Assembly: GCA_964538085.1 (NCBI GenBank)
Contig: CAZIDF010000003.1
Span: 62,001 to 126,000 of the forward strand
Direction of reading: 5' to 3'
DNA from: G020348385 sp964538085
GTDB taxonomy: Bacteria > Acidobacteriota > Aminicenantia > Aminicenantales > Aminicenantaceae
DNA: 64,000 nt
The position numbers and the translations under genes are program-made. The notes under the pieces were generated by a model. The model searched no databases and was not told the origin of the DNA. It saw only the letters and a program-made list of their open reading frames with translations. Positions 17,240-26,281 of the stretch are shown one piece after another; positions within the stretch are counted from its first letter, which is position 1; each line of letters starts with the position of its first letter.

Positions 17240-18368
17240 AGATCGCCATAGTCTGCTATCCAACTCATGGGGGAAGCGGTGTCGTCGCCTCTGAACTGGC
17301 GATCGGTCTGGCTAACAAAGGTCATGAGATCCACATCGTGAGTTATGCCCAGCCGTTTCGGTTGCGTTCCTTCCACCAGAATATTTTTCTCCACGAAGTG
17401 GGAGTGTCATCCTATCCGTTGTTTAAATATCCCCCCTATGCGTTGGGACTGGCGACCAAATTGGTGGAACTTGTCGAGGATTGTGATCTCGAACTTATCC
17501 ATGCTCATTATGCTGTTCCCCATGCTGCAAGCGCTTATCTGGCGAAACAGATTTTGGATTCGCGGCGGATAAAAACGATCACCACTCTCCACGGAACGGA
17601 CATCACCCTTGTCGGGGCCGATCAGTCTTTTCACCGTATTATCAAATTCTCGATCGAAAAATCCGATGGTGTGACAGCGGTATCGAACTATCTTAAACGG
17701 CGGTCGATCGAAGAATTCGATATCCGACGTGAAATACGGGTGATTTATAATTTTGTCGACGCTCGGCGCTCGGCTCCTGAACACGCTGATTGCACCAGAG
17801 AGAACTATGCACCGAAGGGAGAGAAGATTCTGATGCACGCTTCCAATTTCAGGCCGGTCAAAAGGGTCGGGGATGTGGTTCGAATTTTTGCGAAAGTCCA
17901 GGGACGTATGCCGGCAAAGCTCATTCTTGTCGGGGATGGACCGGAGAGGATTTTCATCCATCAGCTGGTCAAAGAGTTGAAGCTGAGCGACCATGTTTAT
18001 TTTCTTGGAGAACAGGACTATCTGGAACCCTTGTTTTTTTGTGCCGATCTGTTTCTTTTGCCCAGCGAACAGGAGAGTTTCGGATTGACCGCTCTCGAGG
18101 CCATGGCCTGCGGTGTGCCTGTGATCTGTTCGGAAACCGGGGGTTTGCCCGAAGTTATATCTCATGGAGAGACAGGATTTTTGTTTCCTATCGGTGAGAT
18201 AAATAAAATGGCAAAAAGTGCTGTAGAACTCAGAAAGATCCTGAGAAGCATGAACTCTTTAGAAACAATGCTCGAAGTCGCGCTTCCCGGTGTTTCAGTG
18301 CCGACCAGATCATCCCGCAATATGAAGCCTATTATGAGGAAATTCTAAAGAATGGAAATCATCTATAG
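17236..18368 (+). CDS. bshA: Bacillithiol glycosyltransferase BshA, with a frameshift near the C-terminus
   Basis: BshA transfers GlcNAc from UDP-GlcNAc to L-malate, the first step of the pathway. It is a GT4 retaining glycosyltransferase: GGSGVVASELAIGLA at the N-terminus, LHGTDITLVG in the middle, FRPVKR, and the donor-binding PSEQESFGLTALEAMACGVP near residue 280. As printed, the frame after codon 331 becomes non-homologous and stops at 18348. A shift at 18229-18231 opens a 45-codon continuation with the expected tail (ELFRNNARSRASRCFSADQI and then PQYEAYYEEILKNG), ending in a TAG at 18366-18368. The repaired length, about 377 residues, equals the usual BshA length. One base appears to be missing; a sequencing or assembly error is more likely than a real mutation. 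The repaired stop sits eight bases before the symporter ATG. Confidence 0.92.
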
Positions 18369-18376
18369 TGTGGTAC

Positions 18377-20071
18377 ATGAGTAGAATAGATTGGATTTTG
18401 ATGTGTTTTTTCCTTCTCTTTGTCGCTCTGTATGGGATCTGGAAAACTCGGGGCAAAAAAGATATCCAAGGATTTCTTCTGGCGGATCGAAAAACGCCCT
18501 GGTATACCATCACGCTATCGGTTATGGCAACTCAGGCCAGTGCCATCACATTTCTTTCAACTCCTGGACAGGCGTTTGTGGACGGCATGCGATTCGTGCA
18601 GTTCTATTTCGGCCTCCCGATAGCCATGGTCATTCTTTGTGTCACGGCCGTTCCCATTTTTCATAGATTGAAAGTCTATACGGCGTATGAATTCTTGGAG
18701 CAGCGTTTCGACCTGAAAAATCGCACCTTGGGAAGTATCCTCTTTTTGATACAGCGGGGACTGGCAGCCGGATTCACCATTTTTGCTCCGGCCTTGATCA
18801 TTTCTGTCATTCTCGGCTGGGATATCCGTCTCACGATATTTATGATCGGGGCTATTGTCATCGTTTATACGGCCTCTGGCGGGACAGACGCTGTCAATAA
18901 AACACATATGCTGCAGATGGGGATCATAACGATTGGAATGGGAGCAGCATTTTACATGATATTCCGCTTGCTGCCGAACGACATCTCTTTTCTCGATGCC
19001 ACTCATATAGCGGGCAAAATGGGGAAATTGAATGTCATCAATCTCGCGTTCGACTGGAAGGACCGGTATAACATTTGGTCAGGCCTCATAGGGGGAACAT
19101 TCCTCGCCCTCTCTTATTTCGGGACGGACCAGTCCCAGGTTCAGCGCTATCTTTCAGGCCGCTCTGTCGGGCAGATCCGGTTGGGATTGTTGGCCAACGG
19201 GGTGGTGAAGGTTCCGATGCAGTTCATCATTCTTTTTATCGGAGCGATGATTTTCGTTTTTTTCCAGTTCGTGACTCCACCGCTGTTTTTCAACCCTGTC
19301 GAAACGGCCAATGTGAAAGACAGTTCCTACGCTGAAGCCTATCAGAAGCTGGAGATGCAATATGAAAGTGTCCATCTGGAAAAGCAGGATTACCTTCGGG
19401 ACATGCTGAGCGCCCTCGAGACCCATGCTGAATCGGACTTGAATAACACCATCGAAAAGATACAGCAGACAACAGCCGCAGAGGCGGGGATACGAGACGA
19501 GGCGACCGAACTCATCCAAAAGGCGAATCCGGATGCCGACACCAACGACGTCAATTACATCTTTCTCGGTTTCGTGATCAACTTTTTGCCGGTCGGGCTG
19601 GTGGGCCTTATTCTGGCTGCCATTCTTTCGGCCTCGATGTCTTCTACTGCGGCTGAGTTGAATGCATTGGCATCGGTGACCGTCGTCGACATTTACAAAC
19701 GGGCATTCAAAAAAAACGCATCGGATCGTCATTATCTCATTGCCTCGAGATTAGCCACAGTTTTCTGGGGGATATATGCCATTAATTTTGCTATGTTCGC
19801 AAACCGTCTCGGATCGTTGATCGAGGCTGTGAATATTCTCGGATCTCTATTCTATGGAACGATCCTCGGCATTTTTTTGATAGCATTCTATTTCAAAAAA
19901 ATAGGGGGCAATGCTACATTTATCGCAGCTATCATTGCAGAGTTGACCGTCTTGGGATGTTATTTTTTCACGGAGATCCCTTATTTGTGGTTTAACGTCA
20001 TCGGCTGTGTTCTTTTGATTACTCTAGCCCATTTTATGAATCCTTTCTTCGCTGCGAAAAACGAAAAATAA
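18377..20071 (+). CDS. Sodium:solute symporter (SSS family), 564 aa
   Basis: This is a membrane transporter of the LeuT-fold SSS family. About 13 hydrophobic segments are visible, starting IDWILMCFFLLFVALYGIW, with the FLLADRKTPWYTITLSVMATQ region of TM2 and the TDQSQVQRYLSGRS loop that marks the family. A hydrophilic, probably coiled-coil insertion of about 85 residues (near 310-395, after VTPPLFFNP) interrupts the core. The substrate is not readable; sugars, amino acids and organic acids are family options. There is no Shine-Dalgarno before the ATG at 18377, consistent with coupling to the repaired bshA stop. As I remember, similar symporters accompany PIG-L and bshC genes in Bacteroidota, so a role in uptake of a bacillithiol-linked compound is possible but unproven. 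Confidence 0.85.
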   Translation: MSRIDWILMCFFLLFVALYGIWKTRGKKDIQGFLLADRKTPWYTITLSVMATQASAITFLSTPGQAFVDGMRFVQFYFGLPIAMVILCVTAVPIFHRLKVYTAYEFLEQRFDLKNRTLGSILFLIQRGLAAGFTIFAPALIISVILGWDIRLTIFMIGAIVIVYTASGGTDAVNKTHMLQMGIITIGMGAAFYMIFRLLPNDISFLDATHIAGKMGKLNVINLAFDWKDRYNIWSGLIGGTFLALSYFGTDQSQVQRYLSGRSVGQIRLGLLANGVVKVPMQFIILFIGAMIFVFFQFVTPPLFFNPVETANVKDSSYAEAYQKLEMQYESVHLEKQDYLRDMLSALETHAESDLNNTIEKIQQTTAAEAGIRDEATELIQKANPDADTNDVNYIFLGFVINFLPVGLVGLILAAILSASMSSTAAELNALASVTVVDIYKRAFKKNASDRHYLIASRLATVFWGIYAINFAMFANRLGSLIEAVNILGSLFYGTILGIFLIAFYFKKIGGNATFIAAIIAELTVLGCYFFTEIPYLWFNVIGCVLLITLAHFMNPFFAAKNEK

Positions 20072-20143
20072 TTCATTCTGTGCCTGTGCCCAAAAGCGCA
20101 ATTTATCACAGGGATAAGGATGCTTAACCTGTCCCCGAATTTT

Positions 20144-20172
20144 TTGCGATTTGGGTGGGAATTGTGTACATT
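20144..20172 (+). promoter_or_regulatory. Weak candidate promoter for the aminopeptidase gene
   Basis: TTGCGA (20144-20149) and TACATT (20167-20172) are spaced by 17 bases, each matching four of six consensus positions. The gene's AAAGGAGGAGG site follows just before its ATG at 20195. Confidence 0.3.
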
Positions 20173-20194
20173 GTTATAAAAAAAGGAGGAGGTT

Positions 20195-21136
20195 ATGGAT
20201 AAATTATACCAGGCGGCAGAGAAAGCGATCGTGCAGGCCCTGGCCCTGAAGGAAGGGGAGCAATTTCTTTTGGTAACGGATAAGCATAAAATGGAGATCG
20301 CCGAATCCCTGGCTCACTGGGCAAAGGAAGTGGGGGCAGAGACGACGACATATTTAATGACAGAGGCATTGCGACCTATCACTGAACCCACAACGCTTTT
20401 CCGTCTGCTTTGTGTGAAAGCTTCGGCCATGGCTTATATGCTGGATGCCCGGATGGAAGAAAAGTCTTTTCGAGGATACATGGTCAAAGCTGGCGTGGCA
20501 AACAGCCGGGTATGCATGATGCCGGGTTTGACGCGCGACATGATGGAGCGATTGGTTAATGTCGACTTCCATGAACTGGACATGTTCGGAAAAAGACTTG
20601 TGGATAGACTGGCAGACTCCGAGGACATCGTGGTCGAAAACGCCGAAGGGACGCATATCGAGTTCAGTGTCCGGGGAAGAAAATGGAAAAATGACAACGG
20701 CGACATCAGCCAGAAGGGTATGCACGGCAACCTCCCGGCCGGAGAGATATTCACGGCCCCAGTGGAAGAGACGTTCAACGGAAAGCTTGTGATCAGCCTG
20801 ATCGACGACCAGATCGGGAGGGGGATGATGGAATTCGCAGAAGGCCGGCTGATCGGCTATGAGGGCAAGGGTGTCGAGAAGATCTTGGCTTATATCGGAG
20901 AAGACGAGACCGGGAAGATCATCGGAGAGTTCGGGATCGGTACCAATCCCGGAGCCAGGATCTGTCCCAACATGCTGGAAGCGGAAAAAGCCTTCGGGAC
21001 CGCTCATTTTGCCATCGGCGATTCTTACGGGATCGGCATCAACATCAGTCCTCACCACTACGATGCTCTTGTGGACAAAGTGTCCATCCGCTCGAACGGC
21101 GAATACCTCGTCAGGGATGGCAAATTCCTGATATGA
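20195..21136 (+). CDS. M29-like aminopeptidase, 313 aa
   Basis: This protein resembles the thermophilic metallopeptidase family M29 and its shorter relatives. The N-terminal alpha/beta part has LALKEGEQFLLVTDKHK. The catalytic half contains GNLPAGEIFTAPVEETFNGK (the family signature, with a metal-ligand Glu), IGEFGIGTNPGARI, and GTAHFAIGDSYGIGINISPHHYD with His and Asp ligands near residues 270-288. At 313 residues it is shorter than the classical 400-residue enzymes. No signal peptide is present, so it is cytosolic and likely trims peptides imported from the abundant exported peptidases. A strong AGGAGGAGG-type site precedes the ATG. It is transcribed as a single gene, convergent with the aminotransferase. 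Confidence 0.78.
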   Translation: MDKLYQAAEKAIVQALALKEGEQFLLVTDKHKMEIAESLAHWAKEVGAETTTYLMTEALRPITEPTTLFRLLCVKASAMAYMLDARMEEKSFRGYMVKAGVANSRVCMMPGLTRDMMERLVNVDFHELDMFGKRLVDRLADSEDIVVENAEGTHIEFSVRGRKWKNDNGDISQKGMHGNLPAGEIFTAPVEETFNGKLVISLIDDQIGRGMMEFAEGRLIGYEGKGVEKILAYIGEDETGKIIGEFGIGTNPGARICPNMLEAEKAFGTAHFAIGDSYGIGINISPHHYDALVDKVSIRSNGEYLVRDGKFLI

Positions 21137-21158
21137 TCTGCTGTAAAGAGGGGAACCG

Positions 21159-22313
21159 TTAGAATAAAAGCTTTGAAGAGGACTCCTCCTCTAAAAGGGG
21201 TGCCAAGGCAGAGATGAATGCCTGCAATTCGTCCTTGGCTCCGCAACTGACCCGTATCCACTGGCGGTCAAAAAATTCGAAAGGACGAACGAGGATTTTT
21301 TGTCGCTCCAGATCTTTTGCGAGCTCTCGAGCATTCTGATCGATCTCGAAAAGAACAAAATTGGCATGCGAGGGAATACACAGGATCCCCATCTTTTCCA
21401 GTTCTTGACACAAATATCCCTTCACCTGTCTATTTTTTTCTTTAACCGTCCGGATAAATGCTTGATCCTGATAACTGGCGATGGCAGCCTGCAAGCTGAG
21501 CCAGGCAACTGGAGCAAAATTTCTGCTCAATTTATTAAGTTTTTCGATGATTTCCAAAGGGGCAATCCCATAACCGATACGTAACCCTGCAAGACCGAAA
21601 ATCTTCGAAAATGTCCGTGTGACGATGATATTTTTTCCCTGTTTGACCAGGTCGATCATCGACGCATAAGCCCCGTCTTCCACATATTCATGGTAAGCTT
21701 CATCCACGACAACCAAAGCCTGATCAGAGGCGTACCCGCAAAAAGATTCCAGCTTGTCCTTCGGGGTTATCGATCCAACGGGATTATTGGGATTGCACAA
21801 ATAGATCAAGCCGGTTTGAGATGAGATCTGCCTTTCCATGGCTTCCAAATCGTGCTCGAACTTGTCGTTCAGTCGGACTTTGTTCAGCATGCGGTCCACT
21901 TCATTAGCGTAATAGATAAAATCGAAATAGGTGGGATCCGCCACCAGGATTTCCTCTCCCGATTCCACAAGATGTATCAAAGTGACCATCACATCGGTCG
22001 AACCTGCGCCCAGGATGATATGATCCGGAGAGACATTTTCCCGTTCAGCGATCAGATCGACCAGTCGTGAATAATAACGGTGCGGATAACGGTTGGATCG
22101 ATCCATCGAACCGGTCATGGCTTCCAAAGCATTGGGGGAAATTCCGAAGGGGCTTTCGTTATTGTTGAGAAGGATCAGGTCGTCGTTCCCCCGATTCTCC
22201 TGAGGATATGTTGCCTCTTTTCGACAAGTTTCCAAGCCGGATCCAGCCATCAGTCCGGCAATAGCCAGAGCACTTGTTCTTAACCATTGACGGCGATTGA
22301 GTTCGTATGCCAT
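21159..22313 (-). CDS. Tat-exported histidinol-phosphate aminotransferase-like PLP enzyme, 384 aa
   Basis: The fold-type I aminotransferase body is clear: NNNESPFGISPNALEAM at the N-terminus, AGSTDVMVTLIH, the CNPNNPVGSI substrate loop, VVVDEAYHEY (PLP-ring Asp) and TRTFSKIFGLAGLRIGYG with the Schiff-base lysine, plus a late WIRVSCG arginine. These are HisC-type features. Unusually, the protein begins NRRQWLRTSALAIAGLMAGS, a twin-arginine signal, so it should be exported folded with PLP already bound. The ATG at 22313 is chosen for its AGGAGG site five bases upstream; a GTG at 22331 is weaker. No other histidine-biosynthesis gene is nearby, so a specialised extracytoplasmic aminotransferase or lyase role is more likely than histidine synthesis. 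Confidence 0.85.
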   Translation of the reverse strand: MAYELNRRQWLRTSALAIAGLMAGSGLETCRKEATYPQENRGNDDLILLNNNESPFGISPNALEAMTGSMDRSNRYPHRYYSRLVDLIAERENVSPDHIILGAGSTDVMVTLIHLVESGEEILVADPTYFDFIYYANEVDRMLNKVRLNDKFEHDLEAMERQISSQTGLIYLCNPNNPVGSITPKDKLESFCGYASDQALVVVDEAYHEYVEDGAYASMIDLVKQGKNIIVTRTFSKIFGLAGLRIGYGIAPLEIIEKLNKLSRNFAPVAWLSLQAAIASYQDQAFIRTVKEKNRQVKGYLCQELEKMGILCIPSHANFVLFEIDQNARELAKDLERQKILVRPFEFFDRQWIRVSCGAKDELQAFISALAPLLEEESSSKLLF

Positions 22314-22457
22314 GTATCCCTCCTGACTCACGTATATCAGACCGGCTGACTCCGGTCAAATCTGCCAGAACAGGATCGCCTGATGCGCTAGCCAAGAGAG
22401 GATGAAATTGACCTCATTATGTCTCTGTGATATATGTGATGAAGGGTATTTTTCAGA

Positions 22458-25205
22458 TTGAATATATTGAGCCTGTTCATCTATCTTTTCGGATTGACCT
22501 TCTTGATGGTGTTCTCTTCCTTTTTTTCAGGTTCAGAGACAGCTCTGACGGCTCTTACAAAGGTCGAGATCCACAGGATCAGAGGAGACAGAAAAAAAAG
22601 TAGTCGGTCCATCGTCAAATTGCTGGATGAGCCCCGGAGGCTATTCATCACGGTCCTTTTTGGCAACACCCTGGTGAACATGGCCTTTGTCAGTATCACC
22701 GGCTCTCTCATCTTCAACGACCTATTTAGGAGAAAAAATCCAGCTCTGGCATATGTGGTGGCTATTTCGATCGAGACGTTTTTGCTTTTAATATTTGGAG
22801 AGATCACTCCCAAAACCTATGCTATCAAATATGCTGAGAGATTTGCACGGGCTGTGGCTCGACCATTGTGGTTCTTCTCTCGTATCATCTATCCTTTCAG
22901 GAGGCCGCTTCGTCTCCTGACCGATACGCTCCTTCCTCTTTTTGGCGTTCGTTCTATGGCTGAAGAGATGCCTCTTACCGAGGACGAAATTAAAGCCATC
23001 GTAAGAGCATCCGAAGATCGGGGGGCTCTTGACAAGGCAGAAGGGGAACTCATCCACAGCATATTCGAGCTTCATGATATCACGGCCAAGGAGGCGATGG
23101 TTCCCAGGACCGCGATGGTATGTGTCGAAGCGACAAAAACCATCGGGGAAGCCTTCGAAATGACGAGGGATGCCGGACATTCGAGGATCCCTGTCTTTAG
23201 AGATAATTTAGATAACATCTGCGGCATATTTTACGTGAAAGATATGCCGCGCTGGAAAGGAATAAAAAGAGAAAATCTCGAAGGGAAGAGTTTTGAGCAG
23301 ATCAGCATTACAGAGTTTTTATCCAACACGGATACATTCAATGAGTTGAATCCTGGGAATGTGTGTACGCTCATCAGGCCACCTTTTTTCGTTTATGAGA
23401 CAAAAAAAATCGGATCCCTGATGCATCAAATGGAGAGAGAAAAACAGCAGATGGCGATACTGCTGGATGAGTACGGTGGCGTGTCCGGTTTGATCACAAG
23501 CGAGGATATCGTAGAAGAGGTGCTGGGGGAGATATTCGACGAGTATGACAAGCTGTCGGAGATGATAATTTCCAAAGACCCCAAAGAACCGATGAGCTTC
23601 CTGGTCCCTGGATTTGTCAGCCTCCGGAGCGTGAACAAACAACTCAAGCTCAAACTCGAAATATCGGGAGCGGATACGGTCGGGGGATATGTGACCAAAC
23701 TGAGGGGGGCCCTACCCGATGAGGGAGATGTTGTAACCGACAATCCGAACAGACTGGCCTTCGAGGTCATCAAAATGGCAGGAAAGAGGGTTAACCTGGT
23801 GAAAATCCGAAAGGCGGCCAAACCTCCAAAAAAAGACCGGAAAAGCGGGATGAATCTTTTATTCCTTCCGTTTGTTCTCGTTCTCGGTTTGCTATCGGGC
23901 TTCGCTCATACAGCCGTTTCGGAGGGAAGTCCGGTCCCTCCGGCCAATCAAGGTTTCCTGTATGTTTTTTCTCTGCTTCTCGTCCTGACCTTGTTATTAA
24001 GGGCTTTTTACGCTGGGGCGGAAACCGCGGTCGTTTCCGCCAATAAGGCAAGGATCGAAGTTCTCGCCCAACAGGGGAATTCCCGTGCGGTCACTATAAA
24101 GAAGCTGTGGCAGGAGCCGGATAAAATGCTGGGGACTGTTCTCGTTAGCGATAATCTGATGTCTGCAGCAGCAGGAATGGCCGGGCTCCAGCTCATCGTT
24201 TTTGCTCTTCCAGGAAGGGAGGGGATCCAGGGACTTTTGAATACTGTTGTCATGACCCTGTTGATCCTGATCTTCTGTGAAATCCTGCCGAAAACAACGT
24301 TTCGCGCAAAAGCCGACACTTTGGCCCTAAAAAGCGCCCCAGGCCTATGGATTGCGGACAAGGTTCTTCATCCTGTTGTGTGGCTGGTGACAAAAATCAC
24401 GAATTTTGTGGTCAGGATGGTGGGCAAACCGGATTTAGAAGAAAAACAAAGGGTCATGCGTGATGAACTCAAGCTTTTGGCACGGATGGGAGAAAGAGAA
24501 GGGATCCTCAAGAAAGAACAGCTCTACATGATCTATAGCGTCCTGGACCTTGAAACCATCACTCTGGAGAAGGTGATGACACCTTTGGTGGATGTTGTCG
24601 CTCTTCCGACAACCGCCACTGTCGAGCAATTATACCAGGTGGTTTCCGCAACGGGATTTTCGAGAATCCCGATTTTTAAAGAGCGGGTTGACAACCTGAT
24701 AGGTGTCGTGAACATCCTGGATGTCCTGTATGCGCAGCCTCCTCCGGCGAGCATTGCCGCGTACATCAATAGGGACATCCAACATGAGCCTGAATCGAAA
24801 CGGATCTATTCTTTATTGAGAGAGCTCAAACTCAGCCGGAAAGCCATGGTTTTTGTTTTGGATGAATATGGCGGGGCAGTCGGATTGGTGACGATCGAAG
24901 ATTTGGTCGAGGAGATCCTGGGCGATATCCGGGATGAGAAAGACAGGGACGAAGACGAGAATATTCATCAGATCAGTGAAAGGGTGATTGAATGCGATGG
25001 AAAGACTGAAGTCCAGCTCTTGAATAATGTTTACAATCTGTCCATCCCCTCTGGAGACTACAATACGATCGCAGGCTATATTATATCCCTTTTGGAAAAG
25101 ATCCCTAAACCAGGCGAGATTTTAGAGACCAGCGGGCTTAACATTGTCGTGCTCGAAGCGGATTTGAAAAGCATCCGCAGGGTAAGAATTCAGATGAAAT
25201 CCTAG
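22458..25205 (+). CDS. Doubled CNNM/CorC-type transporter-like protein (two DUF21-CBS-CorC units), 915 aa
   Basis: Two complete haemolysin-like units lie head to tail. Unit 1: DUF21 membrane domain (about 1-180, with FSGSETALTALTKVEIHRIR), a CBS pair (about 200-335, with PRTAMVCVEATKT and LLDEYGGVSGLITSEDIVEE), and a CorC_HlyC domain (about 345-435). Unit 2: DUF21 (about 480-655, with AGAETAVVSANKARIEVLAQ), CBS pair (about 690-820, with LDEYGGAVGLVTIEDLVEEI) and CorC_HlyC (about 830-915). Single-unit proteins of this family are usually 420-450 residues and are linked to Mg2+/Na+ or Co2+ movement. The only start is a TTG at 22458, after an in-frame TGA, without a clear Shine-Dalgarno. Fusion may fix a pseudo-dimer. 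It ends four bases from a convergent gene. Confidence 0.85.
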   Translation: MNILSLFIYLFGLTFLMVFSSFFSGSETALTALTKVEIHRIRGDRKKSSRSIVKLLDEPRRLFITVLFGNTLVNMAFVSITGSLIFNDLFRRKNPALAYVVAISIETFLLLIFGEITPKTYAIKYAERFARAVARPLWFFSRIIYPFRRPLRLLTDTLLPLFGVRSMAEEMPLTEDEIKAIVRASEDRGALDKAEGELIHSIFELHDITAKEAMVPRTAMVCVEATKTIGEAFEMTRDAGHSRIPVFRDNLDNICGIFYVKDMPRWKGIKRENLEGKSFEQISITEFLSNTDTFNELNPGNVCTLIRPPFFVYETKKIGSLMHQMEREKQQMAILLDEYGGVSGLITSEDIVEEVLGEIFDEYDKLSEMIISKDPKEPMSFLVPGFVSLRSVNKQLKLKLEISGADTVGGYVTKLRGALPDEGDVVTDNPNRLAFEVIKMAGKRVNLVKIRKAAKPPKKDRKSGMNLLFLPFVLVLGLLSGFAHTAVSEGSPVPPANQGFLYVFSLLLVLTLLLRAFYAGAETAVVSANKARIEVLAQQGNSRAVTIKKLWQEPDKMLGTVLVSDNLMSAAAGMAGLQLIVFALPGREGIQGLLNTVVMTLLILIFCEILPKTTFRAKADTLALKSAPGLWIADKVLHPVVWLVTKITNFVVRMVGKPDLEEKQRVMRDELKLLARMGEREGILKKEQLYMIYSVLDLETITLEKVMTPLVDVVALPTTATVEQLYQVVSATGFSRIPIFKERVDNLIGVVNILDVLYAQPPPASIAAYINRDIQHEPESKRIYSLLRELKLSRKAMVFVLDEYGGAVGLVTIEDLVEEILGDIRDEKDRDEDENIHQISERVIECDGKTEVQLLNNVYNLSIPSGDYNTIAGYIISLLEKIPKPGEILETSGLNIVVLEADLKSIRRVRIQMKS

Positions 25206-25209
25206 GGTA

Positions 25210-26097
25210 TCATCTTTGTTCGATCGTGAGTTCAAACGGATTGGTCATGGCATTGTAGCTTTGTTCCAATCGATCCCGGTAAGGTTCGAGAGATGTTTTG
25301 ATCACATCCGGGAGTCCGGCCTCCCAAGGAAGGCGAAAACGGTCCTCTTCCATGGCCTGGATTTCCGCTTCCAGTCGGTCTTTCCATTCGGAGAGTGCTT
25401 CAGATGAGCCGGTGCTCCCTAGCTTTTCAAGCTGGTTTTGCAGCATAGGCAGCAGCATACGGTGCAATCTTCTAAGCATGGTGTCCCGGCGTTCTTCGCG
25501 CATTTGTTCTATGTCCCTTTCACTCAGGCGGACCCCGCTATCCTCCTCTCCCGTCACCTCGAAATCCGGGCCGTCCTCGGGAAGCTTTTTCAGCCAGGAG
25601 AAATAGGCTATTGCATAGATATAGGTATACTCTCCCATTCCCATCTCAGCGTCTAACAGAGCCTGGTTTCGGAATTTTAAAAATTCAGCGATCTGTGGGA
25701 CTAAGCCGAATCCCAGTTTCACCATCTCGAAAACATTTTTAGGTTTTTTTACCTCCACCTCGCTCTGTCCCACTCTGTTTTGGAGTTCTTTCATCGAGAG
25801 CTCCAGTTTATCCCGCGAGGGGGCAAATGCGTCTCTTACGGACAAAAATGCCTCGATCCGGCTGGGGCCGATAGTTCCACTCGGTTCAGGGCTGAAGTCT
25901 CTGATTTCTCCGTAACGTTCGGTCAGCGTTGTCATCAACTCTTCCTGTACTTGGAAGTTTCCGACCAAGTTTTTAAAAAACATGTAACCACCGATGCCGA
26001 GCACGATCAAAATCAGGATGATGACCGCGCATCCGATGCCGCAACCCACAAGCCATTTTTTTGTCGTGCTGCTGGATTTTGTCTCGGTTTCGTTCAT
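25210..26097 (-). CDS. Membrane-anchored hypothetical protein, 295 aa
   Basis: I do not recognise a family. Residues 1-13 are polar and Ser/Thr-rich. One transmembrane helix follows (residues 14-42, KWLVGCGIGCAVIILILIVL core, rich in Gly and Cys at its start). The rest is helical and charged, presumably outside the membrane: a predicted helix bundle with a segment of acidic/basic heptads near 195-260 (ERDIEQMREERRDTMLRRLH). It contains no catalytic motif I can name. It converges on the CNNM/CorC gene with a four-base gap; the upstream side is 170 bases from the amidohydrolase operon on the other strand. Confidence 0.65.
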   Translation of the reverse strand: MNETETKSSSTTKKWLVGCGIGCAVIILILIVLGIGGYMFFKNLVGNFQVQEELMTTLTERYGEIRDFSPEPSGTIGPSRIEAFLSVRDAFAPSRDKLELSMKELQNRVGQSEVEVKKPKNVFEMVKLGFGLVPQIAEFLKFRNQALLDAEMGMGEYTYIYAIAYFSWLKKLPEDGPDFEVTGEEDSGVRLSERDIEQMREERRDTMLRRLHRMLLPMLQNQLEKLGSTGSSEALSEWKDRLEAEIQAMEEDRFRLPWEAGLPDVIKTSLEPYRDRLEQSYNAMTNPFELTIEQR

Positions 26098-26223
26098 CCT
26101 CTAATCCTCTCTATTCTGGATTTTCTTTATCATAACAAAAAAGAACCCTGGAAGGCGAGAATTTACGGAACTTTTGATGTTACCTTTTCGTATGAATATT
26201 CTTAGAGGAGATGGAGTATAAAC

Positions 26224-26241
26224 TTCCTAAATTTTTAGGAA
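26224..26241. promoter_or_regulatory. Perfect 8-bp-arm dyad upstream of the amidohydrolase operon
   Basis: TTCCTAAA (26224-26231) and TTTAGGAA (26234-26241) are exact reverse complements separated by two bases, 41 bases before the operon's first ATG. The position and symmetry suit a dimeric regulator's operator; no regulator gene is adjacent. Confidence 0.4.
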
Positions 26242-26281
26242 TTGCGATAAATACAAAAACAGAAAAGTGAAAGGAGAGCAT

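Noticed and set aside
20128..20141. Shared string CCTGTCCCCGA also at 51392, possible repeat family
   Set aside because: An 11-base match between two sites in 64 kb is expected by chance many times over.
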